Numbered from the stretch's first letter, positions 1 to 13,700 are shown. The stretch: 64,000 bases of DNA from Humulus lupulus (GCF_963169125.1 NC_084797.1:95753868-95817867); one strand, 5' to 3'. Made by a program: numbers and translations. Notes: a model not told the origin generated them from the sequence alone.

Positions 1-499
1 AGTAGTAGTTGTAGTAGTAGTAGTAGTAGTATTAGTAGTAGTAGTAGTTGTAGAAGTAGTTCTAGTGGTTGTAGTTGTGGTGGTAGTAGTGATCGTGGTT
101 GTAGTGGTGGAAGTGGTGGTAGTGGTGGAAGTGGTGGTAGTGGTGGAAGTGGTGGTAGTAGTTGTAGTAGTAGTAGTTGTAGTAATAGTAGTAGTAGTAG
201 CAGTAGTAGTAGTAGTATTAGTAGTAGTAGTAGAAGTAGTAGTAGTAGTAGTAGTAGCTGTAGTAGTAGTATTGGTAGTCGTAGTCGTAGTGGTCGTGAT
301 AGTGATAGTGGTAGCGGTAGTGGTCGTGATCTTGGTAGTCGTCAAGGTAGTTGTCGTGGAAGTAGTAGTAGTGGCACTAGTAGGGGTAGTATTAGTGGTA
401 GAAGTAGTGGTAGTAGTAGTGGTAGTATTAGTGGTAGTAGTAGTGGTGGTAGTGGTAGTAGTGGTCGTAATGGTAGTGGTACTGGTTGTAGTCGTAGTG

Positions 500-540
<41 letters not shown>

Positions 541-3494
541 TGTTGTAGTGGAAGTAGCAGTGTTTCTTGTAGTGGCAGTGGTCGTGGTTTTAGTAGTGCC
601 CGTGGTAGTGGTCTTGGTAGTGGTTGTTGTAGTAGTAGTAGCGGTACTAGTACTGGTAGTAGTAGTGGTAGTAGTAGTGGTGGTAGTCGCGTTTGTGGTA
701 GTGGTGGTAGTGGTGGTAGTGATAGTAGTGTTAGTGGTAGTGGTAGTGGTAGTAGTAGTAGTGGTAGTGGTGGAAGTAGTGGTAGTGGTGGTAGTGGTGG
801 TAGTTGTGGTAGTAGTTGTAATGGTGGTAGTAGTGGTGGTAGTGGTTGTAGTGGTATTTGTAGTGGTAGTTGTAGTGGTGGTGGTGGTGGTAGTGGTAGT
901 GGTAGTGGTAGTCGTTGTAGTAGTAGTGGTAGTAGTAGTGGTAGTAGTAGGGGTAGTAGTGGTAGTGGTTGTGGTATTGGTCGTGGTAGTAGTCGTTGTA
1001 GTAGTAGTAGTGGTAGTAGTATTGGTGGTAGTAGTTGTAGTAGTAGTGGTAGTAGTGGTAGTGGTAGTGGTAGTGGTAGTGGTGGTGGTAGTGGTAGTAG
1101 TGGTAGTGGTAGTGGTAGTGGTGGTAGTGGTTGTAGTAAGAGTGGTGGTACAAGTGTTGGTAGTAGTGGTGGTAGTAGTGGGAGTAGTAGTGGTAGTAGT
1201 AGTAGTAGAAGTAGTGGTAGTGACAGAGGTAGTGGTAGAATTGGTAGTAGTGGTAGTAGTAGTCATTGTAGTAGTCATAGTAGTAGTCGCAAGTAGTAGT
1301 AGTAGTAGTCGTAAGTAATGGTAGTTGTGGTAGTAGTACTGGTGGTAGTAGTGGTGGTAGTGGTAGTAGTGGTAGTAATGGTAGTGGTAGTGGTAGTAGT
1401 GGTAGTGGTGGTGGTAGTAGTAGTTGTAGTGGTAGTAGTAGTAGTAGTAGTAGTAGTAGTTGTTGTTGTTGTAGTGGTAGTAGAAGTCGTACTAGTATCG
1501 GCAGTGGTCGTGGTCGTAGTAGTGGCCGTGGTAGTGGTCGTGGTAGTGGTTTGGTATTAGTAGTAGCGGTAGTAGTACTGGTAGTAGTAGTGGTAGTAGT
1601 AGTGGTGGTAGTCACGTTAGGTGTAGTGGTGGTAGTGATGGTAGTGGTAGTAGTGGTAGAGGTAGTGGTAGTGGTAGTAGTGGTAGTGGTGGATGTAGTG
1701 GTAGTGGTTGTAGTGGTGGTGGTGGTGGTAGTGGTGGTAGGGGTGGTAGTAGTAGTGATGGTGGTAGTATTGGTGGTAGTAGTTGTAGTAGTAGTCGTAA
1801 TAGTAGTGGTTGTGGTAGTGGTGGTGGTAGTGGTAGTGGTAGTGGTAGTGGTTGTAGTAGTAGTGGTAGTAGTAGTGGTAGTAGTAGGGGTAGTAGTAGG
1901 GGTAGAAGTGGTAGTGGTTGTGGTAGTGGTCTTGGTAGTAGTCGTTGTAGTAGTAGCAATTGTAGTAGTATTAGTAGTAGTAGTTGTAGTAGTAGTGGTA
2001 GTAGTAGTGGTGGTGGTGGTGGTAGTGGTAGTAGTGGTAGTGGTAGTGGTAGTGGTGGTAGTGGTTGTAGTAATTGTGGTGGTAGTAGTGTTGGTAGTAG
2101 TGGTGGTAGTAGTGGTGGCAGTAGTGGGAGTAGTAGTGGTAGTAGTAGTAGTAGAAGTAGTGGTATTGGTAGTGGTAGATGTAGTAGTTGAATTGGTAGT
2201 AGTTGTAGTAGTGGAGATAGAAGTAGTCGTTGTAGTAGTCGCAAGTAGTCATAGTAGTAGTCGTAAGTTGTGGTAGTAGTGGTAGTGGTTGTGGTAATAG
2301 TGGTGGTACTAGTGTTGGTAGGAGTGGTGGTAGTAGTGGTGGTAGTAGTGGGAGTAGTAGTTGTAGTAGTAGTAGTAGAAGTAGTGGTACTGGTAGTGAT
2401 AGAGGTAGTGGTAGAATTGGTAGTAGTGGTAGTAGTAGTCATAGTAGTAGTCATAGTAGTAGTCGCAAGTAGTAGTAGTAGTAGTCGTAAGTAGTGGTAG
2501 TTGTGGTAGTAGCACTTGTGGTAGTAGTGGTTGTAGTGGTGGTAGTGGTAGTAGTGATAGTAATGGTAGTGGTAGTGGTAGTAGTGGTAGTGGTGGTGGT
2601 AGTGGTGGTAGTAGTGGTGGTAGTAGTTGTAGTAGTAGTGGTAGTAGTAGTGGTAGTAGTAGGGGTAGTAGTTGTAGTGGTTGTGGTATTGGTCGTGGTA
2701 GAAGTCGTTGTAGTATTAGTAGTGGTAGTAGTAGTTGTAGTAGTAGTGGTAGTAGTGGTGGTGGTGGTGGTGGTAGTGGTAGTAGTGGTAGTGGTAGTGG
2801 TGGTAGTGGTTGTTGTAATAGTGGTGGTACTAGTGTTGGTAGTAGTAGTGGTAGTAGTGGTGGTAGTAGTGGGAGTAGTAGTGGTAGTAGTAGTAGAAGT
2901 AGTGGTAGTGATAGAGGTAGTGGTAGAATTGGTAGTAGTGGTAGTTGTAGTCATAGTAGTAGTCGTAGTAGTAGTCGCAAGTAGTAGTAGTAGTAGTCGT
3001 AAGTAGTGGTAGTTGTGGTAGTAGTACTGGTGGTAGTAGTGGTGGTAGTGGTGGTAGTGGTAGTAGTGGTAGTAAAGGTAGTGGTAGTGGTAGTTGTGGT
3101 AGTGGTGGTGGTAGTGGTGGTAGTGGTGGTGCTAGTAGTTGTAGTAGTAGTGGTAGTAGTAGTGGTAGTAGTAGGGGTAGTAGTGGTAGTGGTTGTGGTA
3201 TTGGTCGTGGTAGTAGTCGTTGTAGTAGTAGTAGTGGTAGTAGTATTGGTACTAGTAGTTGTAGTAGTAGTGGTAGTAGTAGTGGTGGTGGTGGTGGTAG
3301 TGGTAGTAGTGGTAGTGGTAGTGGTCGTGGTGGTAGGGGCTGTAGTAATAGTGGTGGTACTAGTGTTGGTATTAGTGGTGGTGGTAGTGGTGGTAGTAGT
3401 GGAAGTAGTAGTGGTAGTAGTAGTAGTAGAAGTATTGGTAGTGGTAGAATTGGTAGTAGTGGTAGTAGTAGTCATAGTAGTAGTTGTAGTGGTA

Positions 3495-3532
<38 letters not shown>

Positions 3533-3955
3533 TGTTGTAGTGGTAGTAGAAGTTGTAGTAGTACTAGCAGTGGTCGTGGTCGTAGAAGTGGCCGTGGTAG
3601 TGGTCGTGGTAGTGGTGTGGTATTAGTAGTAGCGGTAGTAGTACTGGTAGTAGTTGTGGTAGTAGTAGTGGTGGTAGTCGCGGTAGTTGTAGTGGTGGTA
3701 GTGATGGTAGTGGTAGTAGTGGTAGAGGTAGTTGTAGTGGTAGTAGTGGTAGTGGTGGAAGTAGTGGTAGTGATGGTAGTGGTGGTGGTGGGGGTAGTGG
3801 TGGTAATGGTGGTAGTAGTGGTGGTAGTAGTTGTAGTAGTAGTCGTAATAGTAGTGGTAGTGGTGGTGGTAGTGGTAGTGGTAGTGGTAGTAGTAGTGGC
3901 AGTAGTAGGGGTAGTAGTGGTAGTGGTTGTGGTAGTGGTCGTGGTAGTATTCTTG

Positions 3956-3991
<36 letters not shown>

Positions 3992-4518
3992 TTGGTAGTA
4001 GTAGTTGTAGTAGTAGTGTTGGTGGTGGTGGTAGTGGTAGTAGTGGTAGTGGTAGTGGTGGTAGTGGTTGTAGTAGTAGTAGTGGTTTTAGTAGTGGTGG
4101 TAGTAGTGGTTGTAGTAGTGGGAGTAGTAGTGGTAGTAGTAGTAGTAGAAGTAGTGGTATTGGTAGTGGTAGATGTAGTGGTAGAATTGGTAGTAGTTGT
4201 AGTAGTGGTCATAGAAGTAGTCGCTGTAGAAGTCGCAAGTAGTCGTAGTAGTAGTCGTAAGTTGTGGTAGTAGTGGTAGTAGTGGTAGTATAGTAGTTGT
4301 GGTTGTAGTGGTAGTAGTCGTGGTAGTAGTAGTGGTGGTAGTAGTTGTGGTAGTAGTAGTGGTCGTGGTTATGGCCGTGGTAGTGGTAGTGGTCGTGGTA
4401 GTAGTAGTGGAAGTAGTCATAGTGGTAGTGGTAGTGGTCGTGGTAGTAGTAATGGTTGTGGTCGTGGTAGGGGTCATGGAATTTGTAGTGGTAGTGGTAG
4501 TGGTAGTGGAAGTGGTAG
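1..4518. repeat. GTA/GTG trinucleotide array, left arm
   Basis: The + strand is almost only GTA, GTG and related triplets, with very few C residues. Long reading frames here (poly-Val on +, poly-Thr, Tyr/His or Leu/Pro on -) exist only because these triplets lack stops in most frames, so they are not genes. The array is not a pure microsatellite. Recurrent landmarks such as GTCGCAAGTAGT (near 1286, 2238, 2463, 2974 and 4231) and TCATGGAATTTG (near 4474) mark larger repeat units. It continues at 21214 after the inserted Tat element. The window starts inside it, so its full length is unknown. Confidence 0.95.
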
Positions 4519-5407
4519 TGTTATCCAGATTTCCGAATAGCGTTAGATGGAAAGCCTCGGGGAAGCAGAATTATCAAAGTTTTTCACGGAAGGTGACCAG
4601 AGTTCGCGGATAGACAGAAAGGCTTCACCTCTCCCGTTTAGTGTCCGGCTTACTCTTTTAAGCAAACGAGACACGGAAGCTCGTCAACTCTCCCGGAATC
4701 GCGAAGGGATATCCTTCGAGGAAGCCCCTTCCAGGAGAAGCTCTTCAGGTTGCCTTCGCGGAAACAGTTCCGTGCCTCGCACGGAACAAGACCAAGCGGT
4801 CAAGTCATGGAGGAGGCATAGTTGGAATGATATCCGCCTGACACAGGATCCCGCCTGACATGCCCGACAGGTCAAGGCCGCACACATCCCAGCATCCCTA
4901 AAAGTACCATTTCGCCTACTGTTCCGCTGATAACTTGGAAAAGACGGCTGCCTTTGTGCATTCCCCATACTTTCACGTAAATATACCCACATAGTGCCCG
5001 GTAGCCAGGCGACTACGGTAATTGTATCCCCTATTTATGGCTGGTGTAATTAAGACTCATGTGAGTAGAGAAAAAACCCTAATCCAAAACCCTAGCTATA
5101 AAGACCCCCTCATTTTACGATAGAGGGGACGGCCAACAAATTACATAGCAAGAACTCTACCAAAATCTCTCTAGCTTCATCTTCTTCAAGAGAACCCGAG
5201 AGAAACACTGTGAGTGTGTGAAGTTCTTATACACCAGCCATCTTACTGTAATTCTCTACAAGTATAATAACATCGACTCGTGGACTAGGGCTCGTTAACG
5301 CCTGAACCACGTACAAAATCTGTTGGTCTAATTATATTCCTGCACTTCTACAGTTCTTATCTTTTTGTTATTCTGTTTGTATTCGTCTCCGAAAAACTCG
5401 GTAAAAA
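4519..5407 (+). repeat. 5' LTR of Tat-1
   Basis: The 889-bp direct repeat of 20325-21213 starts TGTTATCC and ends GTAAAAA; the 3' copy ends GTAAACA, so the terminal CA has mutated here. It holds a TATA box, and the 5' leader begins soon after it. Confidence 0.95.
5074..5103 (+). promoter_or_regulatory. LTR core promoter: telo-box and TATA box
   Basis: AAACCCTAA (a plant telo-box) lies at 5074-5082, followed by a second ACCCTAG and then TATAAAG at about 5097-5103. Transcription would be expected to start some 30 bases later, near 5130. The 3' LTR has the same TATAAAG at about 20903. Confidence 0.6.
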
Positions 5408-5410
5408 TTT

Positions 5411-5428
5411 TGGTGCTTTCATTGAGAG
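5411..5428 (+). other. Primer binding site of Tat-1
   Basis: TGGTGCTTTCATTGAGAG starts three bases after the LTR and begins with the TGG expected opposite a tRNA CCA end. I did not identify the matching tRNA. Confidence 0.6.
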
Positions 5429-5493
5429 CTGTAGGAAGTTGTTAGTCAGCTCTTTTTCTGTGTACGTTTTTGTATTCACTCCGTGCTAAAAAG

Positions 5494-8463
5494 ATGGTGA
5501 CTACGAGAAAATCCGCGGTTGACAAAAATGCTAGGGTCAACCCCGATACTATGATGGAAGATGCGGTACAAAACGAACCCTCGGACTACCAAGGTGAAGA
5601 CCCGACATCGCGCCAGGATCGGGTCAGTACTGAAGATACGACATACTTAGAAGACGAAGAAGAGTATGTCCAAGACGGTTACTACAAAGACGGCTGCTAC
5701 TACGAGAAGGATCCAGAACTGGTCCAAGTAGCCGAAGAACTGGCGGTCACTAAAGCCAAGCTTGCTGAGCAGGAGCGCGTCTCCGAAAAAATGGAGCGCA
5801 TGATGGAGCGCCTCCAAAGCAAGTTCGGAGATCTAGGCGACTCGGACGAGGACGCCTCTGTTTTAGGTGGTGCTGATGCCACTATGCCGGATCCAGCCGT
5901 TGCTGGACCATCCAAAGCCGCCCCTAACAAGGGCAAAGAAAAAGTTGGAGAGCCTGTGCGCGCTGACGCCCCTGCACCTCCTAAAGGCGTGAATCACCAG
6001 GCCGACTGCCCCCCCCCCCCCCCCCGCGCGCAGAAGATCTCTGGCGCTCCTAAGCCCAGACGTCCTTCAGCCCCAAGGGGGCACTCTGTGCCTAAAGGGC
6101 CCAGTGCTAAGGCACCCAGGCCTAGGGGAAGGAACAACCGCCCCAGTGATTCCGTCAACCAGGACGGTCAGGCTGCGGACTCGCACTCCGAAGATAGCTG
6201 GTCCACGGTGGACCTAAGAAGAAGGTTGGAGGCCAAGTATGAAAAGGCCAAAGGAGAAAAGGCCCGGCCTCGCGGAGATGACCTCCGAAATCATCTTAAT
6301 GACAAGCTCCGGGGACGTGACCTCCCAGAGAGTGATACAAAGAGGCTCGAGGAACAGATTGCTGCCTTGACCAAGCTGGTCCGGAAGCAAAGTAGGGCCC
6401 TGTCAGACTTTGAGGAGGAAGACCCGGAACCATGTATTCGGAGGATCGCGGAAACGTCCCTCCCGGATAACTTCAAAATGCCTCACATAGAATTATATGA
6501 GGGGAGGACAGACCCGCGTACCCATCTAGCTAAATACAACAAAATGATGCAAGTAGCGCGCGTCAGTGAAGACGCCAAATGCATGTGCTTCTCACTCACC
6601 CTTACCAAGTCCGCGGAGGACTGGTGGAAAAGATTAGCTCCCGGATCAATCCACAGTTGGAAGGAGCTACAGTCCGCATTCAGGAGGCAGTTCATTGCTG
6701 CCCGCGACCACGACATGGAGGTTGGTTCCTTAACCAACATCAAGCAGCAACCCAATGAGAACCTCAAAGCTTTCATTCAAAGAATGATGGAAGCTGCTGC
6801 TAAGACTAAAGTCAGCGATGATATGAAGCTGATCGCCCTTCAATCAGGGCTTACCGTCGGCTCCCTACTGTGGGGGGAAATGCAACGGAGACGGGCAGAA
6901 ACCCTGTCCGAATTCATGTCAAAAGCTCAGGGAATCATCAACCTTGAGGATGCCTACCAACAGGCCTTTGGAGTTCCTCCAGCTCCGACGCCTTCCGTGA
7001 CAGCGCAGAGCTTTGCTTCGCAAGCTCCCGCGCCAGCCCTCACTCTTCCAGGAGCCCAGTTCACTCCAAGCGTATATGGGCCTTCCGCGTCTGCTCAGAC
7101 ACCAAGTCAAACCCATTTCTCTGGGTACGGAGCTGTACAAACCGGATGTAGTATCGCTCCCGGACTGCCGCAACCGCAAGCGGAAGGCCCAGAACAAAAT
7201 CTGAGCCAATCGCGGAATAAACGAGGCGGAAGAAACTCCAACCGGGGGGACCATTCAAAGAAACCCCGGAAGAACTACGAACCCAAGTTCACGGAGTACA
7301 CCAGTTTGATAGATTCACGAGAGAATGTCTATCGGGCGACCTGTAATATGGTCAACTACAGGAAACCCCCGAAAGTGTCTCACGGAGGAAGGCATCCGCG
7401 AGACTCCAATAAGAGGTGTGAGTTCCACGGAGATGTGGGGCACACCACAAACGAATGCCTTCAGCTGAAGGATGAGATCGAGTCCCTGGCAAGAGCGGGA
7501 CACCTCGGTCAATGGGTGAGGATTTTGATAATCTATCCCGGACAGGGAGTAGTTCACGGAGCTGCATATTCCCCGGGACAGAAGGGGACCGCTAGCGCTC
7601 CTGGAGCCGGTCACCCCCAAGCTCCTGGGTCTCAGTTCCCAGCGCTTCCTGCTCCAACCTCTCCGGCACCCATTGCCTTGTTGGCTCCAGGACCTGGCAA
7701 CCCATATCCGCCCGGCCTTGCTCCGCCACCCGTTGACGGACACGTAGCAACCATTTCCGGAGGACCGCACCTTGCCAGAAGCACGCGCAACTCCCAGAAA
7801 AGGTACTTGAGGGAGTTAGAACACACCGGGGAGATGTGCGCCTTGGTTCAATCACCTGCTCAACGTCCCCGAATGATGGAGCTTCCCATCACCTTCACGG
7901 AGGACGACGCCCGACATGTGCACTTCCCCCACAACGATCCCCTCGTGGTGGAAGCCCAGATTGCCAATAAGAAGGTCTCATGGATCTTGGTCGATAACGG
8001 AAGCTCCGTAAACATCCTCTTCAAAGCGGCCTTCCACGCGATCGGATTAACCGAGATATACCTGACCCCATGCCCCATCCAGCTTCAAGGGTTCAATGGG
8101 GATGCACTCATGCCAATAGGCAAAATTCAACTTCCGGTCACCCTCAGAGGAGAAAGCGACGCTTGTGCCTTCAAGCACAGCACATTCGTGGTGGTCGACT
8201 GCCCCACGGCGTATAATGCCATCCTAGGCCGACCGGTCCTAATAGAGTGTGGGGCCATAACCTCGATACGCCACTTATGCTTGAAGTTTCCATGCGACGA
8301 TGGGCGTATCGGCACCCTCCGAGGAGACCAACGAAGTGCACGAAGCTGTTATAACGTCTTCGTCCGATCCGTCTACACAGTCCAGGAGACGGTTGCAGTC
8401 GTTCCTTTGGCAGAAGAATTACCAGAAGCTGGGGGTGCCCAAGGGGCATGCTTTGACGAACTC
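5494..8463 (+). CDS. Gag-protease polyprotein of Tat-1, cut by a solo LTR
   Basis: This encodes the particle protein and the processing protease of the element. I chose the ATG at 5494 ([10 protein letters not shown]) over the ATG at 5470, whose short extension looks like leader. Parts in order: acidic and proline-rich N-terminal region; capsid-like gag domain at about residues 335-430 (with SAEDWWKRL and FIQRMMEAA); a zinc-knuckle variant C-X2-H-X4-H-X4-C ([14 protein letters not shown]) near residue 645; an aspartic protease with active-site DNGSS near residue 833 and ILGRP further on. The frame is open up to the solo LTR at 8464, then reads into it and stops at 8526. A 17-C run (6009-6025) encodes part of a proline tract. 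After the insertion, pol continues in another frame, so a base change near the joint or a programmed shift must be assumed. Confidence 0.9.
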
Positions 8464-10748
8464 TGTAACAACCCAAATTCAGTGTTTAGGCTTAAGGGCC
8501 TGGGGAAGTGTGCCTGGAGGGCATGATGGGATTTTGTGTGTGACTTTTATGAGCTTAATGCATGATTACAATTTATTGCACGTTATGTGATTAGTTAATT
8601 AATTGAGATGCACGACTATGTGAATTAGTATGCATGTAGACCTGATTGTCTTAGAATGAGCATGATTGTAATCTGGCCATGTTTGGGCATATCTGTGATA
8701 ATTGTACTATGTGAATGGTGCCATGTGAGTGCGATGTTTTTATCAGGATGCACGCATCGAGACGGTCCTAGTGAGCCATTTAGTCTAAAAGTCACAACGG
8801 GATGTTGTACCCGACTCAGGTAAAGCCTAGGGGTACTTTGGGAATCTTATAAGTTGAGTTGAGAATGAGTGGTTGGTTGTTAGTTATTGGGTAACTTGGG
8901 TAACCATTTGTAACTGTGGTGGGTAACAAGTTTTAAGATGGAAAGTGATAGAATTGAAATAGAAGTGTAAAGACTTAAGTGCCCTTGAAGGTTTAGTTAG
9001 GAAGGATTATTAAGAAGGGGTAAAATGGTCTTTTGGCAAGGGTAATAGACAAAAGGCAGCTGGGATATAGGGGGGCACGGTTTGGAGTATTGGGCATTTG
9101 AGTGTCTTGATAAAATTAGAAGAGAAGGAAAAGAAGAGGAGAGAAAGGCTAGGGCAAGCAAGAAGAAGAAGAAGAAGAAGAGAAGGAGAAGTGGGAGTCT
9201 AGGAGGGGATCAAGGACTTGTGTGGATTCTTCATTTGAGGTAAAGGTTTTATACATATCTAAGTATGGATTTTTGTTTTGATTTAAGGAATTTAAATGCC
9301 TAAGCTAAACATTGTGGGGTTTTGGGGTTAGTTGCTGAAATTTGAAATCATAGGAGTGGATCTTGGGTGTGTTGATGTTTTGAATTGATTCTAGTGTTTA
9401 TAGGGTGTTAGATTGTTCATGTAAAGTTTGGAATGGAGTTTTGTGGTTGAGATATGTGTTTGGGATGGTTTAAGGTGAGGATTAGAGAGTAAAATGGTGG
9501 GTTTTTCTGGGTTCGAAGGGTCGAGCCGCGGCATGGTTCTTGGTGAGCCGCGGCCCTTCGAAGAAGTGGTATGCTGATGGAGAAGGGCGGGCCGCGGCAT
9601 GGCCCAAGCAATGCCGCGGCCCTTACCTGTTTTTGGGCCTTTGAGGGTTCTGTTTGGGGGCCATGCCGCGGCATGGGTGGCCTATGCCGCGGCGCTTAAG
9701 GGATTTTGGGATTTTAGGATTTTAGGCTTGGGAATTTAAACTAGGGTGCTCGGGGTTGAGCCTTTTACCATGTTTGGTGAATTTCAACGTTCCGAGTACT
9801 AGAACTTGGCCTGGAAGCTCATTTAAGGTGGTTAAAAGTGTCTTTTGTGTGTTGTGACTAGGATTTTGGGAGAGGCTCGTGCTTGTGGATCGTGCTCGTG
9901 ACCGTGGTACTTTGGAATGCACGGGATACAGGTAAGAAAACCGTAACACCCGAGTTTAGGACATGGCCCCACTGTGTGATTGTAGGGCGTGGCCCCGGAT
10001 TGTATTACGTGCAAATGTTTAACCTTAAGTGAACCGTGATGTGTGTGAATGTTTATTTTGAATGTACTATATGTGTGATTATGATGAAACGAACGGCAGA
10101 GGCCGGGTACGGCATAGGCCGGGGCGGCCGTGGGCCGAAAGTAACACACAGCACATGGGATGCTTATATTCAGGGTGGGACCCAAGGGATACATGAGTTA
10201 TCCTCGCGGTGAGAACCGAAACTCCAGGCTTTGGTAAGGCCTTGGGAGCGGCATGGCCGTACCTGTTTATTATGATGGTTTTCCTATGTGTCAGTGAATT
10301 ATTGCCAGCTATTTGTTTTGCTTATGTTATGTGTTATTTGGGTTTTCTTGCTGGGCTTCGGCTCACGGGTGCTCCGTGTGGCAGGTAAAAGCAAGGAGTC
10401 AGTCAACCGGCCATGAGTATGGAGAGCGTGGGGGCGGCGCGTACATGTTCGGCCTGCCCGACTGCTTTGGTTGGGGGCATTTTGTATATGGCTGTATTTA
10501 ACCATTCTTTTGATAGCTGATCAAGTGTAAATCTATTTTGGTGTTGTAAACATTTTGTAAACCTTATTTTGGGATCCCAGATGTTTTATATTTAACGTTT
10601 TCAATGAAGTTGACCATTTTAAAAGAATACAGTCTTAAACTCTGGTTTAATCACACTTTTGGTTTTAGAAACCACTTTGAGTCAATTAAATGCACAATTT
10701 CTGTTTTAAACTCACTTAGTAACGACTCTAAGGTAGTAGGGCGTTACA
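8464..10748 (+). mobile_element. Solo LTR of a Tekay-like gypsy element
   Basis: The segment starts TGTAACAACCC, ends GGGCGTTACA and is flanked by the 5-bp duplication AACTC (8459-8463 and 10749-10753). The ends TGTAAC and GTTACA match those of the Tekay element at 32970-42490. Shared internal stretches include TGCCTGGAGGGCATGAT near the start and GGCTCACGGGTGCT near 10361. There is no coding region inside, as expected after recombination between two LTRs. It contains a GAA run near 9160-9187 and CG-rich GCCGCGGC motifs near 9525-9695. It separates protease from reverse transcriptase of Tat-1, so it arrived later. Confidence 0.92.
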
Positions 10749-10753
10749 AACTC

Positions 10754-13700
10754 GACCCTAGAGTGGGATCGAGAAAGCGATAGAACCGATGGAGGAAGTC
10801 GAAGAGGTGATCCTCAACCCGGGAGATCCAACCAAAGTCATTCAGGTGGGGAAAAACCTGCCGTCGGCCATTCGAGAAAAGATCGTGGCCACTGTGAGAA
10901 ATAATTAGGATATCCTGGCATGGTGCCACGCTGATATGACGGGGATTAATCCTAATGTTGCGTGCCACGCACTCAACATAGACCCATCTGCAACTCCAGT
11001 TCGCCAAAAGAGGAGGTCGTTAGACCCAGTGAAGGCCGAAGCCGTCAAAGCTGAAGTGGACAAGCTGAGGTCCATAGGCTTTCTCCAGGAGTCACACTAT
11101 CCCGTGTGGTTGGCCAACCCAGTTCTTGTCCCGAAACCCGATGGGTCCTGGAGAATGTGCATTGACTTCACAGACCTAAACAAAGCCTGCCCGAAAGATT
11201 GTTTCCCTCTTCCGCGAATCGATCAGATGGTAGACGCTACTTCCGGGTATGAACTCTTATCCTTCATGGATGCATACTCCGGATACAACTAGATCAAGAT
11301 GCATGTCACGGACCAGGAACACACCAGCTTCCTCACGGACAAGGGTGTCTACTGTTACGTGGTCATGCCTTTCGGATTGAAGAATGCTGGGGCGACGTAC
11401 CAGCGTCTAGTAAACAAGATGTTCAGGGACCAGCTGGGGAGGAACATGGAGGTGTACGTAGACGACATGTTGGTAAACTCCAAGACCTCCGGGGACCACA
11501 GTGACGACCTCGAGGAAGCTTTCGCCGTGATCTGAAAGTACGGGATGAAACTGAATCCAAAGAAATGTACTTTCGGGGTCTCGTCTGGGAAGTTCCTCGG
11601 TTTCATTGTCAGCTCCCGCGGAGTGGAAGCCAACCCTGAAAAAATTAAGGCTTTCATAGATATGCCTTCTCCCCGGAAGCATAAGGATGTCCAAAGCGTT
11701 ACCGGAAGGATAGCTGCTCTCAGCCGCTTCGTATCTAAGGCCACTGACAAATGTATCCCCTTCTTCAATGTGTTGCGAGGAAACAAGAAGTTCGAATGGA
11801 CCCCCGAATGCGAAGCAGCCTTCCAACACCTCAAGGAACATCTAACCCGAGCTCCCATTCTGTCCAAACCTGTCGAAGGAGAGGCGTTGTTCTTGTATTT
11901 AGCTGTGACAAAGCATGCCGTGAGTGCCGCTCTCGTCCGGGAAGACGGTCGTATCCAGCTCCCTGTGTATTACGTAAGCAAGAGGTTACTGGACGCCGAG
12001 TCCAGATATTCAATGATCGAGAAACTCTCCCTCTGCTTGCTAATCGCTTCGCGGAAGCTAAGGCCCTATTTCCAGGCGCACACCATCAGAGTACTCACCA
12101 ACCACCCGCTCCGACAAGTCTTGTAGAAGCCCGAGTCTTCTGGCAGATTGCTTAAATGGGCCATGGAACTGAGCCAGTTTGACATCCACTACCAGCCACG
12201 TGTTTCCATAAAAGGACAAGCTCTCGCGGACTTTATTGTGTAATGCTCGGGAATGAATGACCTCCTGGAAGATCCTGTCCCGGAACATCCCACATGGAAG
12301 GTCTATGTAGACGGAGCCTCAAATGAAAAAGGAGCTGGAGCAGGGGTCATCCTAGTATCTCCCCAAGGGCATCAGCTCCAGAGCGCCATCCGTTTCGCGT
12401 TCCCAGCATCCAACAACGAGGCAGAACACGAGGCCATGCTAGCTGGACTGCAACTGGCCAAGGAAGTCGGAGCCCAAAAAATCGAGGTATACAGCGACTC
12501 TCTACTTGTGGTAAACCAAATATCCGGGGAGTACCAGACGAAAGGCGAAAAAATGGCTGCCTACGTGTCTCTCTCCCGCGGCCTCCTGCAGCATTTCAAA
12601 GGCTACCAAATCCGCCAGGTCCCCCGGGACCAGAACTCACTCGCGGACACACTGGCCAAGCTTGCAACAGACCCGGAGATTGAGCAATATGGCCTGGTGC
12701 CCATCGGGCACTTAGAAGCACCTAGTACCGAGACACAGAGGGTAAATGCCATCATCGACCATTCCCATTCCTGGATAGGACCCATCCTCAGATTTCTCAC
12801 CACCGGAGAGCTCCCCACTGATAAAGCTGACGCAAGAAAGCTCCAGTATCAAGCTCCCCGATACGTGGTTATGGATGGAAAGCTTTACCGCAGGGGGTTG
12901 TCCATACCCTTCCTTAGGTGTGTTGCCGGAACCGAAATCAGCACCATCATCCATGAGATTCACGGAGGCTTCTGTGGCGACCATACCTCCGGGCTGAGCC
13001 TCTCCAAAAAGATCCTTCGACAAGGATACTTCTGGCCCACCATGAAGAAGGATTGTGTGGATTATGTCAGAAAGTGTGAGCAGTGCCAGAGGTACGCCAA
13101 GGTTCCACGAGCGCCGCCTACAGAAATTACCTTAATGACCAGCCCCTGGCCGTTCGCCGTTTGGGGCATTGACCTAGTAGGTTCCCTTCCGACTGGAAGG
13201 GGTGGAGTGAAGTATGCCATAGTCGCGGTAGACTACTTCACCGAATGGGCTGAAGCCGAACCTATGAACACGGTCACGTCTAAGAAAGCACTGGACTTTG
13301 TCATCAGGAATATAGTGTGTCGTTTTGGGCTTCCACGAAAAATTGTGTCCGACAATGGGAAGCAATTTGATAGTGAACATTTCACGGACTTCTGTGCCTC
13401 GCATGGAATCATCAAAAGCTTTTCCGCAGTCGCCAGACCTCAAGCTAATGGGCAAGTGGAAGCAGTAAACAAAATCTTAAAGACCACGTTGAAGAAAAAA
13501 CTCCAAGCATGCAAGGCTCACTGGCCGGAAGAGCTTCCGCGAGTAATTTGGGCCTATCGCACGACAGAGTGGACTTCGACGGGGCACACACCTTATTCCA
13601 TGACCTTCGGTTGCGAGGCCGTCATCCCAGTAGAAACAATGATCCCATCTCACGGGCAGGACACCTACGACCCTGCCCGGAACCACGCCCTTCTCCAGGA

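Noticed and set aside
65..4277. Long open frames giving poly-Val, poly-Thr, Tyr/His or Leu/Pro proteins
   Set aside because: GTA, GTG and their complements contain no stop codons in these frames. Frames are open on both strands and follow the repeat, with no start context or domain.
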